Source: Sphingomonadaceae bacterium (lineage in GTDB: Bacteria > Pseudomonadota > Alphaproteobacteria > Sphingomonadales > Sphingomonadaceae). From it: a stretch of DNA of 64,000 nucleotides. Positions within the stretch are counted from its first letter, which is position 1. The number at the start of each line of letters is the position of its first letter. A model generated the notes under the pieces. That model saw nothing but the letters and a program-made list of their open reading frames with translations. It did no database searches and was not told the origin of the DNA. The stretch covers positions 1 to 64,000 of the forward strand of contig JAPZTW010000006.1 in the NCBI GenBank assembly GCA_027533105.1, written 5' to 3'. Of the stretch, positions 1 to 7,312 are shown piece by piece. The position numbers were made by a program, and so were the translations under genes.

Positions 1-140
1 TCGTCGAGCGCTTCTTCTGCAAACTCAAACAGTTCCGGCGTGTCGCAACACGCTTCGACAAACTCGCTCGCAACTTTCTCGCCGCCGTTGCCCTCGCTTC
101 AACGCGCCTATGGCTCAGAGCTTATGAGTCCACGCCCTAG
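1..140 (+). mobile_element. IS5-type transposase, C-terminal end (partial at window edge)
   Basis: The last 45 codons of a DDE transposase are visible, beginning VERFFCKLKQ and ending WLRAYESTP. The E-x6-K spacing and the following R-x3-TRxDKLA are the C-terminal signature of IS5-group transposases, so the catalytic Glu is inside the window and the two Asp residues lie before base 1. The stop codon overlaps the stop of the convergent hydrolase gene in a CTAG tetranucleotide. The ending at an exact chromosomal gene end suggests the IS terminus is at or very near base 140. The terminal inverted repeat cannot be confirmed without the other end. Confidence 0.85.
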
Positions 141-802
141 CTCAGCACATAGTCGCTGACGAAGGCATTGGTCTTGCGCTCGCGACCGAACGTGCTGGTG
201 GGGCCGTGGCCGGGAACAAAGGTCACGTCCTCGCCCAGCGGCCAGAGCTTCTGCGTGATCGAATCGACCAGCTGCTGGTGATTCCCGCGCGGGAAATCGG
301 TTCGCCCGATCGATCCCTGAAACAATACGTCGCCAACCATCGCAAAGCGCGACGGGGCGTGGAAGAACACCACGTGGCCCGGCGTGTGGCCGGGGCAATG
401 GATCACGTCCAGCTCCAGCTCACCCACGGTCACTTTGTCGCCATCGTGCAGCCAGCGGTTCGGCTCGAAGGTTTCGGCATGCATGCCCCAGCGCTTGCCG
501 TCATCGTCCAGCTGGGCGATCCAGAACCGGTCTTCCTCGTGCGGGCCTTCGATCGGCACGCCCAGCTCCTTTGCCAGGATCCCGGTCTGCCCGCAGTGAT
601 CAAGGTGCCCGTGGGTCACGAGCAGCTTCTCGATCGTCACGCCGACCTTGGCGACAGCGGCCTTCAGCTTGTCGAGATCGCCGCCCGGATCGACTAGCGC
701 GCCCTTCATCGTCTTCGTGCACCAGATCAGCGAGCAGTTCTGCTGCAAGGGAGTGACGGGCAGAATGCCCACGCGCATCGGGGGTTCGGCGGTTTCGGTC
801 AT
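137..802 (-). CDS. MBL-fold metallo-hydrolase (glyoxalase II-like)
   Basis: The 221-residue protein is a single metallo-beta-lactamase domain. It carries the HxHxDH zinc motif at residues 64-69, His139 in CPGHTPGH, Asp158 in VGDVLF and His199 near the C-terminus, so the binuclear metal site is complete. Length and motifs fit small cytosolic glyoxalase II/YcbL-type thioester hydrolases; the substrate is not evident. The frame is open 21 codons upstream; I chose the ATG giving MTETAEPP because family members start just before the ILPVTPxQQNCS strand. The stop lies in a CTAG shared with the IS transposase stop, so the last residues may have been reshaped by that insertion. Confidence 0.88.
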   Translation of the reverse strand: MTETAEPPMRVGILPVTPLQQNCSLIWCTKTMKGALVDPGGDLDKLKAAVAKVGVTIEKLLVTHGHLDHCGQTGILAKELGVPIEGPHEEDRFWIAQLDDDGKRWGMHAETFEPNRWLHDGDKVTVGELELDVIHCPGHTPGHVVFFHAPSRFAMVGDVLFQGSIGRTDFPRGNHQQLVDSITQKLWPLGEDVTFVPGHGPTSTFGRERKTNAFVSDYVLS

Positions 803-881
803 GCCGCCTAAATGAAGGCAAGCGCCCGTAGCGGCAAGGGTCAAGATCACTTCGCCCCGGCCCAAGCCTCAGCGCCAGCGA

Positions 882-1532
882 TCAGAGCCGCCCGCCCTTC
901 CACACCACCCGGCCGATCACCTCCACCTCACCGCGCGGCAGTTCGATCGGGCGATAGGCGGGATTATCGCTGACCAGCACGATCTGACCCGGCTGCGCGG
1001 TGTCGAGCCGCTTGACCAGCAGGGCATCGCCGCTGCGCACCACGTGGATGCCATCGCGCAAGGGGCGCCGGCTGCGGTCGACCAGGATCTCGTCCCCATC
1101 GCGCAGGGTCGGCTCCATCGAATCGCCCTCGACCCGGATCGCCGAGAGCATGCGCGGATCGAGGCCCTGCTCGCGCAGCCAGCGCGCGGAAAAGCGCAGG
1201 GCCCCGATCGCCACTTCCTCGAACGCGAGCGCCCCGCTCCCGGCCGAGGCCCCCAATGGCAGGCGCGGCACGTCGATCCAGTCTCCGCGCCCTGACCGAT
1301 CGGTGGCTTGCGAGGAAATTTCCTCCGGCGCGCCCAGTTCCGCCTCGTCCACGCCAAGGAACCGGGCCAGCTTGCGCCGGTCCAGTTCCTCCAGCTTGCG
1401 CGGGCTGCCCTTGCGGATGAATTGCTGCAAGTACGTGGCGTTACGCCCGATCAGTTCGGACAGGCGAGCCAGGCTGACGCCCTGTTCGGTCGCCAGTTGC
1501 TGCAAGCGGGTGCGCGGATCGGCCAGGGTCAT
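882..1532 (-). CDS. XRE/S24 (LexA-like) self-cleaving repressor
   Basis: The 216-residue protein has an N-terminal helix-turn-helix (about 8-60) and a C-terminal S24 peptidase fold. Candidate catalytic residues are Ser138 in GDSMEPT and Lys174 in LLVKRL, and Ala97-Gly98 is a plausible self-cleavage site. This architecture is typical of phage CI-like and stress repressors released by autoproteolysis. No phage genes are nearby, so it is probably a chromosomal regulator. It is divergent from two small plus-strand genes across about 100 bp that contain an imperfect dyad, consistent with autoregulation. Target genes are unknown. Confidence 0.85.
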   Translation of the reverse strand: MTLADPRTRLQQLATEQGVSLARLSELIGRNATYLQQFIRKGSPRKLEELDRRKLARFLGVDEAELGAPEEISSQATDRSGRGDWIDVPRLPLGASAGSGALAFEEVAIGALRFSARWLREQGLDPRMLSAIRVEGDSMEPTLRDGDEILVDRSRRPLRDGIHVVRSGDALLVKRLDTAQPGQIVLVSDNPAYRPIELPRGEVEVIGRVVWKGGRL

Positions 1533-1539
1533 GAAGATG

Positions 1540-1570
1540 TACTAGTCGATGTATTTTTCCTAGACAAGTA
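1540..1570. promoter_or_regulatory. Candidate operator between the S24 repressor and small genes
   Basis: TACTAGTC and GACAAGTA form an inverted repeat with one mismatch, separated by 15 AT-rich bases, in the divergent gap 8 bp upstream of the repressor start. The same stretch can be read as a near-direct repeat beginning CTAG at 1542 and 1560. The position fits autorepression, but nothing proves binding. Confidence 0.35.
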
Positions 1571-1636
1571 GGATTTTGCCTATGAAAGCAGAACTGTTCC
1601 CGCCCCGACTCACCGATCAGAAAAGGACGCCTTCTC

Positions 1637-1825
1637 ATGCTGATACGCCGGATCGAGCAATTCCTGCACGAAACAGGGATGCCCTGGACCAAGTTCGGGC
1701 GGCTCGCCACGCATGACCCCCGCTTTGTCCAGGACCTGCGCAATGGCCGCTCGCCCCGCCCCGAGACCGAATCGCGGGTGGAACATTTCATGAACACCTA
1801 TCGGAGAACCCGCCGTGCAGCATGA
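1637..1825 (+). CDS. Small conserved-type hypothetical protein (62 aa)
   Basis: This short basic protein starts at an ATG preceded by AAAAGGA at good spacing. It reads as a helical segment (MLIRRIEQFLHETGMPWTKF) followed by FVQDLRNGRSPRPETE, which resembles a minimal DNA-binding helix-turn-helix with an arginine-rich tail. The next gene starts inside its last four codons, so the two are translationally coupled. I cannot assign a function; the divergent S24 repressor suggests shared control. Confidence 0.7.
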   Translation: MLIRRIEQFLHETGMPWTKFGRLATHDPRFVQDLRNGRSPRPETESRVEHFMNTYRRTRRAA

Positions 1826-2183
1826 TCCCGCCCTGCTTCGCATCCTCAGACAACCCGGTGCCCGCAAGGGCCGCCGCCCGTGGTTGAGCCTGCTCGCCGC
1901 CCTGCTCGAACTGGGCCAGGGCCGAGCCGAACTGGTGCGCCACAGCGAACACAGCTGGGCGAGCGCGACCTTTGCCGGCACCAAGCATTGCGTGGAACTG
2001 GCCTTTACCGGGGCGGAAGCACTGGAAGCCGCGGAAAGCCTGATCGCCGCCCTGCCCGATCACGAATTCGACCTGCCCGGCCAGCTGGTGGCCGATGCCT
2101 GCCTGATCTCCATCGAACAGGCCATGCTGCCCCAGCCGCGCATGGTGCTGGAGATCGAGGTCCTGATGCTGGAGGATAGCTAA
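1815..2183 (+). CDS. Hypothetical protein (122 aa), coupled to the preceding small gene
   Basis: The reading frame overlaps the upstream 62-residue gene by 11 bp. The product is soluble, with no signal peptide or membrane segment; a basic N-terminus (RKGRRPW) leads into an alpha/beta body with a HSWASATFAGTKHCVEL segment. I do not recognise a named domain. Its stop (TAA) overlaps the stop of the convergent ArsR-type gene in the tetranucleotide CTAA. Confidence 0.7.
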   Translation: MQHDPALLRILRQPGARKGRRPWLSLLAALLELGQGRAELVRHSEHSWASATFAGTKHCVELAFTGAEALEAAESLIAALPDHEFDLPGQLVADACLISIEQAMLPQPRMVLEIEVLMLEDS

Positions 2184-2872
2184 GTGGCGCCCTCGCCGCC
2201 GATCAGCCGCTCGAATTGGGCGCGGCCGCGCGGCGAGAACACGACCGCGCGCGAGTTCGCTTCCCGCCTCGCCCAGCCCTGATCGAGAATGCGGGCCAGG
2301 ATCGCCCGGCCCAGGCTGCCCGCCAGGTGCGAGCGCCGCTCGCTCCAGTCGAGGCATTCGCGGCAGAGATGGCCGCGCCGGGCGGAGAGATCGGCAATAT
2401 CGATCCCGAAAGCGCCAACAAATGCTGTGCCCGCTTCGGTCAGCACCAGCCCCGATGGTGCCAGCGCCAGGAAGTTGTGGCCAATCATGTGATCGAACAG
2501 CCGCGTCGCCATTTGTCCCGCCAGATGGTTGTAGCAGACCCGCGCCTCGCGCAGCCGGACATCGGCCGGGCCGGTGCGCGTGCGCAAATGGCCGGTGGTC
2601 TGCGCCAGCTCCATCAGCACTTCGAGCGACCGGGCGACGCGTTCATCGGCCAGGGCAAAATAGCGGTGGCGACCCTGCTGGCGGATCGTCACCAGATTGC
2701 CGTCGAGCAGTTTGCGCAGGTGCGAGCTGGCAGTCTGCTGGGTAATCCCGGCCTCACTGGCGAGTTCGGTCGCCGTCAGGGCCTTGCCCGACATCAGCGC
2801 CGTCAGCATGTTCGATCGCGCCGGATCACCGATCAGGTTGGCGATCCGGGCAATATCAGGGCCTTCTTTCAT
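2180..2872 (-). CDS. ArsR-type winged-helix regulator with Cys-containing C-terminal half
   Basis: Residues 5-85 form an ArsR winged helix, with recognition helix near AGITQQTASSHLRKL and wing GRHRYFAL. The second half is atypical: it holds Cys113 and His116 (CYNHLAG) and Cys170-x2-Cys173 (LCRECLDWSERRSHLAG), which could bind a metal or sense thiol chemistry. I chose the ATG giving MKEGPDIARI because GGA lies upstream at good spacing; the alternative four codons earlier has no Shine-Dalgarno and sits inside the operator. It is divergent from the NIPSNAP/ABM pair and probably represses both itself and that pair. Confidence 0.85.
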   Translation of the reverse strand: MKEGPDIARIANLIGDPARSNMLTALMSGKALTATELASEAGITQQTASSHLRKLLDGNLVTIRQQGRHRYFALADERVARSLEVLMELAQTTGHLRTRTGPADVRLREARVCYNHLAGQMATRLFDHMIGHNFLALAPSGLVLTEAGTAFVGAFGIDIADLSARRGHLCRECLDWSERRSHLAGSLGRAILARILDQGWARREANSRAVVFSPRGRAQFERLIGGEGAT

Positions 2873-2873
2873 A

Positions 2874-2891
2874 CTTCGATCCATATCGAAG
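2874..2891. promoter_or_regulatory. Perfect inverted repeat, probable ArsR-type operator
   Basis: CTTCGAT and ATCGAAG form a perfect 7-bp inverted repeat around the spacer CCAT, ending one base before the preferred regulator start codon. CATATCG occurs at 2882 and again at 2892, a 10-bp-spaced direct repeat that could extend the site. It lies in the only intergenic gap between the regulator and the divergent NIPSNAP gene, so one bound dimer could block both promoters. Confidence 0.6.
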
Positions 2892-2944
2892 CATATCGGC
2901 AGGGTGAAGCGTAAATCGGCCGCTCCAAGACCACTGGAGAAACC

Positions 2945-3268
2945 ATGCTTACCTGCATCATCCGCTATCACATCGATCCGACCAAGAAGGACCAGTTTGC
3001 CGAATATTCGCGCAACTGGGGTCTGGCCATCCCGCGCTGCGGGGCTGACCTGATCGGCTATTTCGCCCCGCACGAGGGGTCCAGCACCCTGGCCTATGGC
3101 ATCTACAACATCGCGAGCCTGGCCGATTACGAAGCCTACCGGGCCCGCCTTGCGGCAGACCCGCTGGGCCGCGAAAACTACGAGTTCGCCCAGCGCGAAA
3201 AGTTCCTGCTGCGCGAGGATCGCACTTTCCTGAAACTGGTTTCAGCGCCGCACGGAGACCGGGAATGA
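2945..3268 (+). CDS. NIPSNAP-family protein
   Basis: The 107-residue protein matches a single NIPSNAP ferredoxin-like (dimeric alpha-beta barrel) domain: it opens MLTCIIRYHIDPTKKDQFAEYSRNW and has the central YGIYNIASLADYEAYR segment. Such proteins are small cytosolic factors, often beside monooxygenase-like genes; their chemistry is poorly known. It overlaps the next gene by ATGA, so both are co-translated. Expression is probably controlled by the divergent ArsR-type regulator. Confidence 0.85.
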   Translation: MLTCIIRYHIDPTKKDQFAEYSRNWGLAIPRCGADLIGYFAPHEGSSTLAYGIYNIASLADYEAYRARLAADPLGRENYEFAQREKFLLREDRTFLKLVSAPHGDRE

Positions 3269-3591
3269 TCGCGGTGATCTTCGAGGTCGAACCTGCCCCG
3301 GGCCATAACGAGACCTATCTCGACACAGCGGCAGGCCTGCGCCCGCTGCTTTACGAGATCGAGGGTTTCATCTCGGTCGAACGCTTCCAGAGCCTGACCA
3401 ACCCCGGCAAGCTGGTGTCGCTATCGTTCTTCGAGAACGAGGCTGCGGTGCGGCGCTGGCGCGAAACGGCCGAACATCGCGCCGCCCAGTCAGCCGGTCG
3501 CAGCGGGGTGTTTACCGACTACCGCCTGCGGGTCGCCTCCGTGATCCGCGACTATTCGCTGCACAACCGCAAGGTGGTGCCGCAAGTCTAG
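3265..3591 (+). CDS. Antibiotic biosynthesis monooxygenase (ABM)-domain protein
   Basis: The 108-residue protein is a single ABM domain: strand MIAVIFEVEPAPG, helix and YEIEGFISVERFQSL, then VSLSFFENEAAVRRWRETAEHRAAQ and a closing YRLRVASVIRDYS. ABM proteins are cofactor-free quinol monooxygenases or heme-binding proteins; no residue here settles which. The start overlaps the NIPSNAP stop by four bases. The pairing suggests one small oxidative or detoxification unit under ArsR-type control. Confidence 0.85.
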   Translation: MIAVIFEVEPAPGHNETYLDTAAGLRPLLYEIEGFISVERFQSLTNPGKLVSLSFFENEAAVRRWRETAEHRAAQSAGRSGVFTDYRLRVASVIRDYSLHNRKVVPQV

Positions 3592-3601
3592 TGCAGGACG
3601 C

Positions 3602-4540
3602 CTAATACCCCAGCGTCAGGTCCATCACCGGATCGAGCGGTTCACCGGCGCGATAGCGTTCGAGGTTGACCAGGAACCGCTCGACCGACCGGATGAACAT
3701 CTTGTCCTGCGCCCGGCCCGACAGGTGCATGGTGACATGGGCGTTGGGCAGGCTCCACAGCTCATGATCGGCCGGGAGCGGCTCGGGCGTGGTGACGTCG
3801 AGGAAAGCCGCGTGGATGCGGTTGGCCTTGAGCGCCTCAACCAGCGCATCCTGATCGACCACGGCCCCGCGGGCGATGTTGACCAGCACGGCATCGCTTT
3901 TCATCGCCGCGAGCTCGGCCGCGCCGATCATGCCATCGGTTTCGGGGGTGGCGGGCACGGCCAGGATCACCCAGTCGAACTCGCCCAGCCGCGCGCGCCA
4001 CTGGTCGGGTGCCAGGGTATCCGGTCCGGGCGTGCGACGGACCCTGGTCACCTCGACCCCGAACGGAGCCAGCCGCTCGGCAATCAGGCTGCCGATCGCA
4101 CCCATGCCAAGGAGCAGCGCCTTGCTGCCGAACAGTTCGCGCTTGCCGGGAGAATCCATCAGCCATTCGTGCCGGTCCTGCGCATGGACGACTTCACGAT
4201 AACCCTTGGCCACGGTCAGCATGCCCATCACGACATATTCGGCGATGGTGATGGCGTTGATCCCGGCCCCGTTGGTCACGGTCACGCCGCGCTCGTGCAG
4301 CAGCGCAAGCGGCATGTGATCGAGCCCGGCGTAGATCGAATTGAGCCACTTGAGGCTGGTCGCCCGCCGCGCGGCCTCGGCCATGTCTTCCTTCTTGTAG
4401 AGATCGAACCAGCCGATTTCGGCCTGATCGGCGATCTCCAGCAATTCCTCGGTCGTGGCAAACCAGCGCGGCTCGATCCAGTCGGGCAGGCGCGGCTCCA
4501 GGATCGGGCGGGCGATGGCGGATAGCACGGCGATGGTCAT
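3602..4540 (-). CDS. D-2-hydroxyacid dehydrogenase
   Basis: The 312-residue protein has the NAD-binding GxGxxG (GMGAIG, 145-150) and the catalytic set Arg224 (NIARG), Glu253 (TPEPLP) and His272 (MHLSG) of the D-isomer-specific 2-hydroxyacid dehydrogenases. These reduce 2-keto acids to D-2-hydroxy acids in the cytosol; the residues do not fix whether it prefers glyoxylate/hydroxypyruvate or another substrate. It begins 3 bp after the cysS stop and is probably co-transcribed with it. Confidence 0.9.
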   Translation of the reverse strand: MTIAVLSAIARPILEPRLPDWIEPRWFATTEELLEIADQAEIGWFDLYKKEDMAEAARRATSLKWLNSIYAGLDHMPLALLHERGVTVTNGAGINAITIAEYVVMGMLTVAKGYREVVHAQDRHEWLMDSPGKRELFGSKALLLGMGAIGSLIAERLAPFGVEVTRVRRTPGPDTLAPDQWRARLGEFDWVILAVPATPETDGMIGAAELAAMKSDAVLVNIARGAVVDQDALVEALKANRIHAAFLDVTTPEPLPADHELWSLPNAHVTMHLSGRAQDKMFIRSVERFLVNLERYRAGEPLDPVMDLTLGY

Positions 4541-4543
4541 CGT

Positions 4544-6292
4544 TCAGTCTCCCAGCTTCCAGTCCCAGCCCAGCGGATCGCCGTCCATCACCTCGACACC
4601 CTGTGAGGCGAGTTCGTCACGCAGGCGGTCGGAGGTGGCGAAATCCCTGGCGGCGCGCGCTTCCTTGCGCTGGGTCAGCACGGCTTCGATTTCGGCCTCG
4701 GTAATGGTCGCCGCCTTGGGGCGCAGGCGCAGGTCAATGCGGGTAAGATTCAGCAGATCGAGGCCAAGGACGGAATCCATCCGCTGGATCACATCATATC
4801 GCTTACGAGCATCACTTTTCTTGTAGCCGAGCGTGTTCTCGAAAAACACCAAGGCATTGGGAGTATCGAGATCATCGCTCATGCTCATGTCAAAATCGCG
4901 CAAAAGCAGCGCCAAAAGATCGCTGCTCGGATCGCCCAAAGCAACCTGATCCGCAGGCGACACTTCTCCCGACGATTGGAACTGTTCCTTTAGCAGTTCA
5001 ACAGCCATCACCATCCGCTTCAGCCGCACCAGCGCGGCCTGCAGCCCTTCCCAGCTGAATTCCAGCTCGCTGCGGTAATGCGCCTGGAGGCACATCAGGC
5101 GATAGGCCAGCGGGTGATAGCCCTTGTCGATCAGCAGTTGCATCCGCAGGAACTCGCCCGCGCTCTTGCTCATCTTGCCGCTGCGTTCAACCAGGAAATT
5201 ATTGTGCATCCAGATGTTGGCGCCGGAATTGGCGGGAACATCGAGGCCCCCATGCTCTTTGTCGCTGCAGCAGAACGCCTGGTTCTGGGCGATCTCGTTG
5301 GGGTGGTGGATCTCGCGGTGGTCGATCCCGCCGGTGTGGATGTCGAAGGGGAAACCCAGCACCTGTCCGGACATGACCGAGCATTCCAGGTGCCAGCCCG
5401 GCGCGCCCCTGCCCCAGGGCGAATCCCATTCCATCTGGCGCTTCTCGCCCGGCGGGGTCTTGCGCCAGATCGCGAAATCTTCTGGCTGGCGCTTGCCCTC
5501 AACATCAGCAATTCGCGCCTCATTTAGGTAAGCCCATGACTGATCAAGCGCTTGCTTCAGATTGTTGTCGAAAGCATCTAGACCTGACAGCCGGACCCGC
5601 ATCCACGCATCTTGGAGATCGGACAACACCCTGCTCTCGCCCTTCTGCCGTTGGGCAGCAAGGGTGACTTCTAGCAATCCGATCGCCTCGCGGTATGCTT
5701 CTAATCGCTCGATATCATCGGCTATTTCGTTGGCCTGACGTACATCCCGCGCAACCCGCCGCAATGCCGCTAAAACAGGCGTCTGGCCTGCAAGGCGGCC
5801 GTAGTCGGCCACGGTCGAAACGTCGAAATAGAGCCCGCTATCAAGCTCATAGCAGTGCTTGTCGGCAATAGACTTGGCGAAGTCGATCATCGCCGGGACA
5901 TATTCGGTGGCGATGGTCCACTTGGCCGGCTGGCGGATATTGAGCGCCTTCACGTCGGCCCAATAGGCTTCGGTATAGTGCTGCGCGATGTCCCAGATGG
6001 ACTGGGCGCGCTCGGCCGCCATCTTTTCCATCTTGTCCTCGCCCGCGTCGGCATCGTCGGTCAGGTGGCCCACATCGGTGATGTTGATCACGTGGGTCAG
6101 CTTGTAGCCCTTGAAGCTCAGCGTCCGGCCCAGCACGTCGGCAAAGACATAGGCCCGCATGTTGCCGATGTGGGGATAGTTGTAGACCGTCGGCCCACAG
6201 GTATAGACGCGCGCCTCACCGGGGTGGACAGGCTGGAACTCTTCCAGCTGGCGGGTCAGGCTGTTGAACAGCTTGAGGGGCGTCGTAGTCAT
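4544..6292 (-). CDS. cysS: Cysteinyl-tRNA synthetase with internal insertion
   Basis: This class Ia synthetase charges tRNA-Cys. HIGN is at residues 41-44 and KMSKS at 373-377; Cys32, Cys304 and the His-rich HTGGIDHREIHHPNE supply the zinc site. The protein has 582 residues against about 460-500 usual for CysRS. The extra length is mainly a roughly 90-residue segment (about 171-262) placed between the YFDVSTVADYGRLAG strand and EGKRQPEDFAIWRK, where relatives have only a short linker. DNA of this segment is AT-richer than its surroundings, as is part of the C-terminal region. The frame stays open, so the gene looks functional. I used the ATG giving MTTTPLKLFN. Confidence 0.95.
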   Translation of the reverse strand: MTTTPLKLFNSLTRQLEEFQPVHPGEARVYTCGPTVYNYPHIGNMRAYVFADVLGRTLSFKGYKLTHVINITDVGHLTDDADAGEDKMEKMAAERAQSIWDIAQHYTEAYWADVKALNIRQPAKWTIATEYVPAMIDFAKSIADKHCYELDSGLYFDVSTVADYGRLAGQTPVLAALRRVARDVRQANEIADDIERLEAYREAIGLLEVTLAAQRQKGESRVLSDLQDAWMRVRLSGLDAFDNNLKQALDQSWAYLNEARIADVEGKRQPEDFAIWRKTPPGEKRQMEWDSPWGRGAPGWHLECSVMSGQVLGFPFDIHTGGIDHREIHHPNEIAQNQAFCCSDKEHGGLDVPANSGANIWMHNNFLVERSGKMSKSAGEFLRMQLLIDKGYHPLAYRLMCLQAHYRSELEFSWEGLQAALVRLKRMVMAVELLKEQFQSSGEVSPADQVALGDPSSDLLALLLRDFDMSMSDDLDTPNALVFFENTLGYKKSDARKRYDVIQRMDSVLGLDLLNLTRIDLRLRPKAATITEAEIEAVLTQRKEARAARDFATSDRLRDELASQGVEVMDGDPLGWDWKLGD

Positions 6293-6311
6293 GCGACGCC
6301 TTTGCCGTTCT

Positions 6312-6391
6312 CGTCGTCCCGGCGCAAGCCGGGACCGCTGGCATGGCCAGGGCAAATCGGCCTGCGGTCCCGGATCAGGTCCGGGACGACG
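6312..6391. repeat. Palindromic intergenic repeat (CGTCCCGG type), copy 1
   Basis: The left arm starts CGTCGTCCCGG and the right arm ends CCGGGACGACG, with inner pairing around GGGACCGC and GCGGTCCC. It fills the gap between the DMT transporter start region and cysS. The same type recurs at 11820-11902 and, in a CACCCCGG variant, at 22284-22364. RNA from either strand would fold into a long hairpin. Confidence 0.75.
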
Positions 6392-7312
6392 CTAGGTGAG
6401 CGAGGCGAACAGCAGGCCGACGCCCGCCATCACCACGGTCAAGCCGATCACTTCATGACGACTCGCGGCCTTGCCGGTCAGCCGCCCGGCCAGCAGCGCG
6501 GCGAGCGGCATCTCGATCAGGCCGAGCGTGCGGACATTGGCCGCCGGAGTCAGGGCAAAGGCGGTGAACCAGCAGGCCGAGGCAAAAGCCCCGAGGAACC
6601 CGGCACCAAGGCTGGTGCGCCAGACCTTGAGACTGCCGGTGAAAGCGGTGCGGTCGCGCGCCACCAGCCACAGGCCCAGCAGGCCCGCCTGGATCGTCAG
6701 GCTGATCGCCAGCACGGTCAGCGCGCGGATCAGGAAATCGCCGCCTTCCAACGCGCCGATCCCGCCGCGAAAGGCGATGGCGGAGAGGCCGAACAGCCCG
6801 CCCGCCGCCACGCCCGCCGTGATCATCCGCCGTTCCTTAAGCAGGTTGCGGTACTCCCCCGGCTTGACCGAGGCGACCAGCACGCCCGCCGTCACCACGC
6901 CGACTGCCGCCCATGCCAGGGGGCTCAGGTGATCGCCCAGCAGGATCACCCCCAGCACGGCGACCAGCACCGGCTCGGTCTTGATATAGGCATAGGCCAC
7001 GCCAAAGGCGCGCTGGTGCATCACCAGCAGCATCAGCGCCGTGCCCATGATCTGGCAGACCGCGCCGAGCGCCGCCCAGCCCAGCGCCGGGGCGGTAAGG
7101 CCCGGCACCGGCTGACCGGTGATCGCGAGGCCACCCGCCAGGAACAGCAGGGCAAAAGGCAGCCCGAAGACGAACCGCACCTGCGTCGCCCCCAGCATGC
7201 CGATGGTCTTGGTCAGCCCCGCTTGCGCACCGTTGCGAAAGACCTGCGCCGATGCCGCCGCCAGCGTCACCGGTACCCACAATAGCAGTGAAAGGCTCAG
7301 AAGCCCTCCCAT
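6392..7312 (-). CDS. DMT/EamA-family transporter
   Basis: The 306-residue protein is almost entirely hydrophobic, with about ten predicted membrane helices in two EamA-like halves (first half ending near the LLGDHLSPLAWAAVG segment, second half ending near IGLTVVMAGVGLLFASL). Such inner-membrane carriers export metabolites or amino acids; the substrate is unknown. Its start overlaps the end of the upstream nitroreductase by 16 bp, which suggests translational coupling. Confidence 0.85.
   Translation of the reverse strand: MGGLLSLSLLLWVPVTLAAASAQVFRNGAQAGLTKTIGMLGATQVRFVFGLPFALLFLAGGLAITGQPVPGLTAPALGWAALGAVCQIMGTALMLLVMHQRAFGVAYAYIKTEPVLVAVLGVILLGDHLSPLAWAAVGVVTAGVLVASVKPGEYRNLLKERRMITAGVAAGGLFGLSAIAFRGGIGALEGGDFLIRALTVLAISLTIQAGLLGLWLVARDRTAFTGSLKVWRTSLGAGFLGAFASACWFTAFALTPAANVRTLGLIEMPLAALLAGRLTGKAASRHEVIGLTVVMAGVGLLFASLT

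Noticed and set aside
882..2183. Prophage remnant, suggested by the CI-like repressor
   Set aside because: No integrase, structural or lysis gene, no attachment repeats, and housekeeping genes on both sides.
6301..6391. Intrinsic terminator between the DMT transporter and cysS
   Set aside because: The palindrome has no U-tract and the same sequence recurs in other gaps; it is better described as a dispersed repeat.
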